Assembly: GCA_022508585.1 (NCBI GenBank)
Contig: JAFLUU010000002.1
Coordinates: forward strand, 1 to 40,310
Direction of reading: 5' to 3'
Source: Prevotellaceae bacterium
GTDB taxonomy: Bacteria > Bacteroidota > Bacteroidia > Bacteroidales > Bacteroidaceae
Length of the DNA: 40,310 nt
Position 1 is the first letter of the stretch. Each line of letters opens with the position of its first letter. Below are positions 38,309 to 40,310 of the stretch, one piece after another. Both the position numbers and the translations under genes were made by a program. The notes under the pieces are model-generated. The model was not told where the DNA came from and ran no database searches. It saw only the letters and a list, made by a program, of their open reading frames with translations.

Positions 38309-39943
38309 CTATTCCCATTCGATGGTCGAGGGTGGCTTGGAGGAGATGTCGTAGCACACGCGGTTCACGCCCTTCACCTTATTGATGATGTCGCTGCTCA
38401 CCTGCGCCATAAAGTCGTAGGGCAGGTGCGCCCAGTCGGCAGTCATGGCGTCGGTGGAGGTAACGGCACGCAGCGCAACGGGGTGTTCATAGGTGCGCTC
38501 GTCGCCCATCACGCCCACGGAGCGCACGGTACTGAGCAGCACGGTGCCGGCCTGCCAGATTTGGTCGTAAAGGCTGACTTCGATTTCGCCCTCGTCTTGC
38601 GCGCCGGACTCGGACACAAAACTATCCTTAGGATAGCCCGCAGAGAGGACTTTACGAGCCTCCTCGCCTTTCAGCCGTACCTTGTAGTTGCGCAGAGCGT
38701 TGATATAGATGTCGTCAGCGTCCTGCAATATGCGCACTTTCTCGCGCGTGATGTCGCCAAGGATGCGCACAGCCAATCCAGGGCCCGGGAACGGGTGGCG
38801 AGTGATGAGATGCTCGGGCATACCTAGCTGACGGCCAACGCGTCGCACCTCGTCCTTAAACAACCACTGCAGCGGCTCGCACAGAGAGAGGTGCATCTCT
38901 TTGGGTAGGCCGCCCACATTGTGGTGAGACTTGATTACCTTGCCGGTAATATTGAGACTCTCGATGCGGTCGGGGTAGATAGTGCCCTGAGCGAGCCACT
39001 TGGCGTCGGTTATCTTCTTGGCCTCGGCGTTGAACACCTCCACGAAGTCGCGACCGATGATTTTGCGCTTCTGCTCGGGGTCGGTAACTCCTGCAAGGTC
39101 GCCGAGAAATTTCTCGCTCGCGTCTACGCCGATTACATTGAGGCCGAGGCATTCATAGTCATGCATCACATCGCGGAATTCATTCTTGCGCAGCATGCCA
39201 TGATCCACAAAGATGCAGGTAAGCCTGTCGCCTATGGCACGATTGAGCAGCACGGCGCACACCGACGAGTCCACACCGCCCGACAGGCCGAGAATGACGC
39301 GGTCGTTGCCCACCTGCTCGCGCAGTTCCTGCACGGTGGTCTCCACAAACGAGGCAGGGCTCCAGTCTTGGCGGCTGCCGCAGATGCCGACCACGAAGTT
39401 TTTCAGCAACTGCGTGCCCTGAACGGAGTGAAACACCTCGGGGTGGAATTGTACACCCCAAATAGGCTCGCTATCAGCTGCGTAGGCGGCATAAGTTACA
39501 TCTTCGGTCGAAGCAATGGCGCGCCAGCCCTGCGGCAGAGCCGTGATGGTGTCGCCATGGCTCATCCACACCTGCGAGTTAGGCACAAAGTCGTTCAGAA
39601 GAGGGTTCTCCTTTTCTATATAAGCGAGGTTGGCGCGACCATACTCGCGGCTGCCTGCGGGTTCCACATTGCCGCCGTTGGTATAGCTCATATACTGTGC
39701 TCCATAGCAGATGCCCAAGATAGGCAGGCGCCCGCGGATTTGAGAAAGGTCGACCTTAAAGGCCTCGGGGTCGTAGACGCTGTAGGGCGAGCCGCTGAGG
39801 ATTACGCCAATCACCGACGGGTCGTCGTGAGGGAACTTGTTGTACGGTAAAATCTCGCAAAAAGTGTTGAGTTCGCGCACGCGGCGACCTATAAGCTGGG
39901 TGGTCTGGCTGCCAAAGTCGAGGATAATGATTTTTTGCTGCAT
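38309..39943 (-). CDS. guaA: GMP synthase (glutamine-hydrolysing)
   Basis: Start at [59 protein letters not shown]-terminal KPPSTIEWE. Confidence 0.97.
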   Translation of the reverse strand: MQQKIIILDFGSQTTQLIGRRVRELNTFCEILPYNKFPHDDPSVIGVILSGSPYSVYDPEAFKVDLSQIRGRLPILGICYGAQYMSYTNGGNVEPAGSREYGRANLAYIEKENPLLNDFVPNSQVWMSHGDTITALPQGWRAIASTEDVTYAAYAADSEPIWGVQFHPEVFHSVQGTQLLKNFVVGICGSRQDWSPASFVETTVQELREQVGNDRVILGLSGGVDSSVCAVLLNRAIGDRLTCIFVDHGMLRKNEFRDVMHDYECLGLNVIGVDASEKFLGDLAGVTDPEQKRKIIGRDFVEVFNAEAKKITDAKWLAQGTIYPDRIESLNITGKVIKSHHNVGGLPKEMHLSLCEPLQWLFKDEVRRVGRQLGMPEHLITRHPFPGPGLAVRILGDITREKVRILQDADDIYINALRNYKVRLKGEEARKVLSAGYPKDSFVSESGAQDEGEIEVSLYDQIWQAGTVLLSTVRSVGVMGDERTYEHPVALRAVTSTDAMTADWAHLPYDFMAQVSSDIINKVKGVNRVCYDISSKPPSTIEWE

Positions 39944-40165
39944 AGAAAAATTGCGTATGCTGGTTTTGGCTGCAAATATACGCATTTATTTCGGGAGCAA
40001 TGCCCTCGCTCTTGTCTATTTTTGCGGCGGCGCGGTATTTTTGCCCCACATCGCTGCCACCTAACCTCGCAGGGGGCGCGAGCCGAAGCCGCTTCGTCGC
40101 GCCGAAAGGCGCAAGGGCGGATAGCAAAGTCGAGAGCACAGCGGCAACGCCCCTACAAATTTTAC

Positions 40166-40246
40166 CATACCCCCTCAAAGTTTGCAAAAACGTCGTGCGC
40201 ATCTGATTTTTGAGTCTCGGCGTTTGTTTTTTCATCGTGAAACTTT
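40166..40246 (-). repeat. Dispersed repeat copy 2 (inverted relative to copy 1)
   Basis: Reverse complement is 74/81 identical to 26331-26411; followed outward by 22-bp aaattcttata-type repeats to the window edge. Confidence 0.85.
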
Positions 40247-40310
40247 AAAAAATCCTATAAGAATTTCTAAAAAACCTTATAAGAATTTCCGGGAATTTAT
40301 ATAAGAATTT

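Noticed and set aside
38921-39850. 309-aa plus-strand ORF opposite guaA
   Set aside because: Shadow ORF of guaA, no recognisable domain.
39756-40235. 159-aa minus-strand ORF overlapping the guaA 5' end
   Set aside because: Starts in the dispersed repeat and runs out of frame into guaA; only the short repeat-borne peptide is of interest.
1-40310. tRNA or rRNA genes
   Set aside because: No cloverleaf or rRNA signature recognised by eye in any intergenic region; a tRNAscan/Infernal run would be decisive.

Overview
The window is a Bacteroidales-type chromosomal segment; the family guess (possibly Muribaculaceae or Prevotella-like) is inference from protein flavour and TAnnTTTG promoters. Housekeeping genes (aspS, miaA, gap, mscL, LMW-PTP, fabD, pyrD, pyrK, carB, carA, asnS, an RluB/RsuA-type pseudouridine synthase, purB, a TSCPD protein, guaA) alternate with visibly AT-rich accessory blocks. 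Accessory content: (1) a RelE/HigB-like toxin and XRE antitoxin pair (1398-2088) bracketed by two near-identical hairpin repeats; (2) a defence island (8212-14861) with a restriction-modification operon of two C5-cytosine methyltransferases plus a DUF3883-type endonuclease candidate, a 46-codon remnant resembling the C-terminus of an Eco57I/PglX-type methyltransferase, and a tightly coupled two-gene unit; (3) a stand-alone GmrSD-like DUF262/DUF1524 gene (21303-23789) behind a roughly 330-nt structured leader. The best candidate for an undescribed system is the two-gene unit 11693-14861: a GHKL (MORC/MutL/Hsp90-type) ATPase with a C-terminal Shedu-like PD-(D/E)XK nuclease, followed 1 bp later by a DUF4062 (TIR-like) protein. 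Other notable items: an M60-like metallopeptidase bracketed by duplicated BspA-type LRR modules, an inverted dispersed repeat (26331-26411 and 40166-40246, 74/81 identical by eye), 21-22 bp periodic degenerate arrays, and two candidate structured RNAs (67-185 and 21030-21177). All assignments come from reading motifs by eye; no database search was run.
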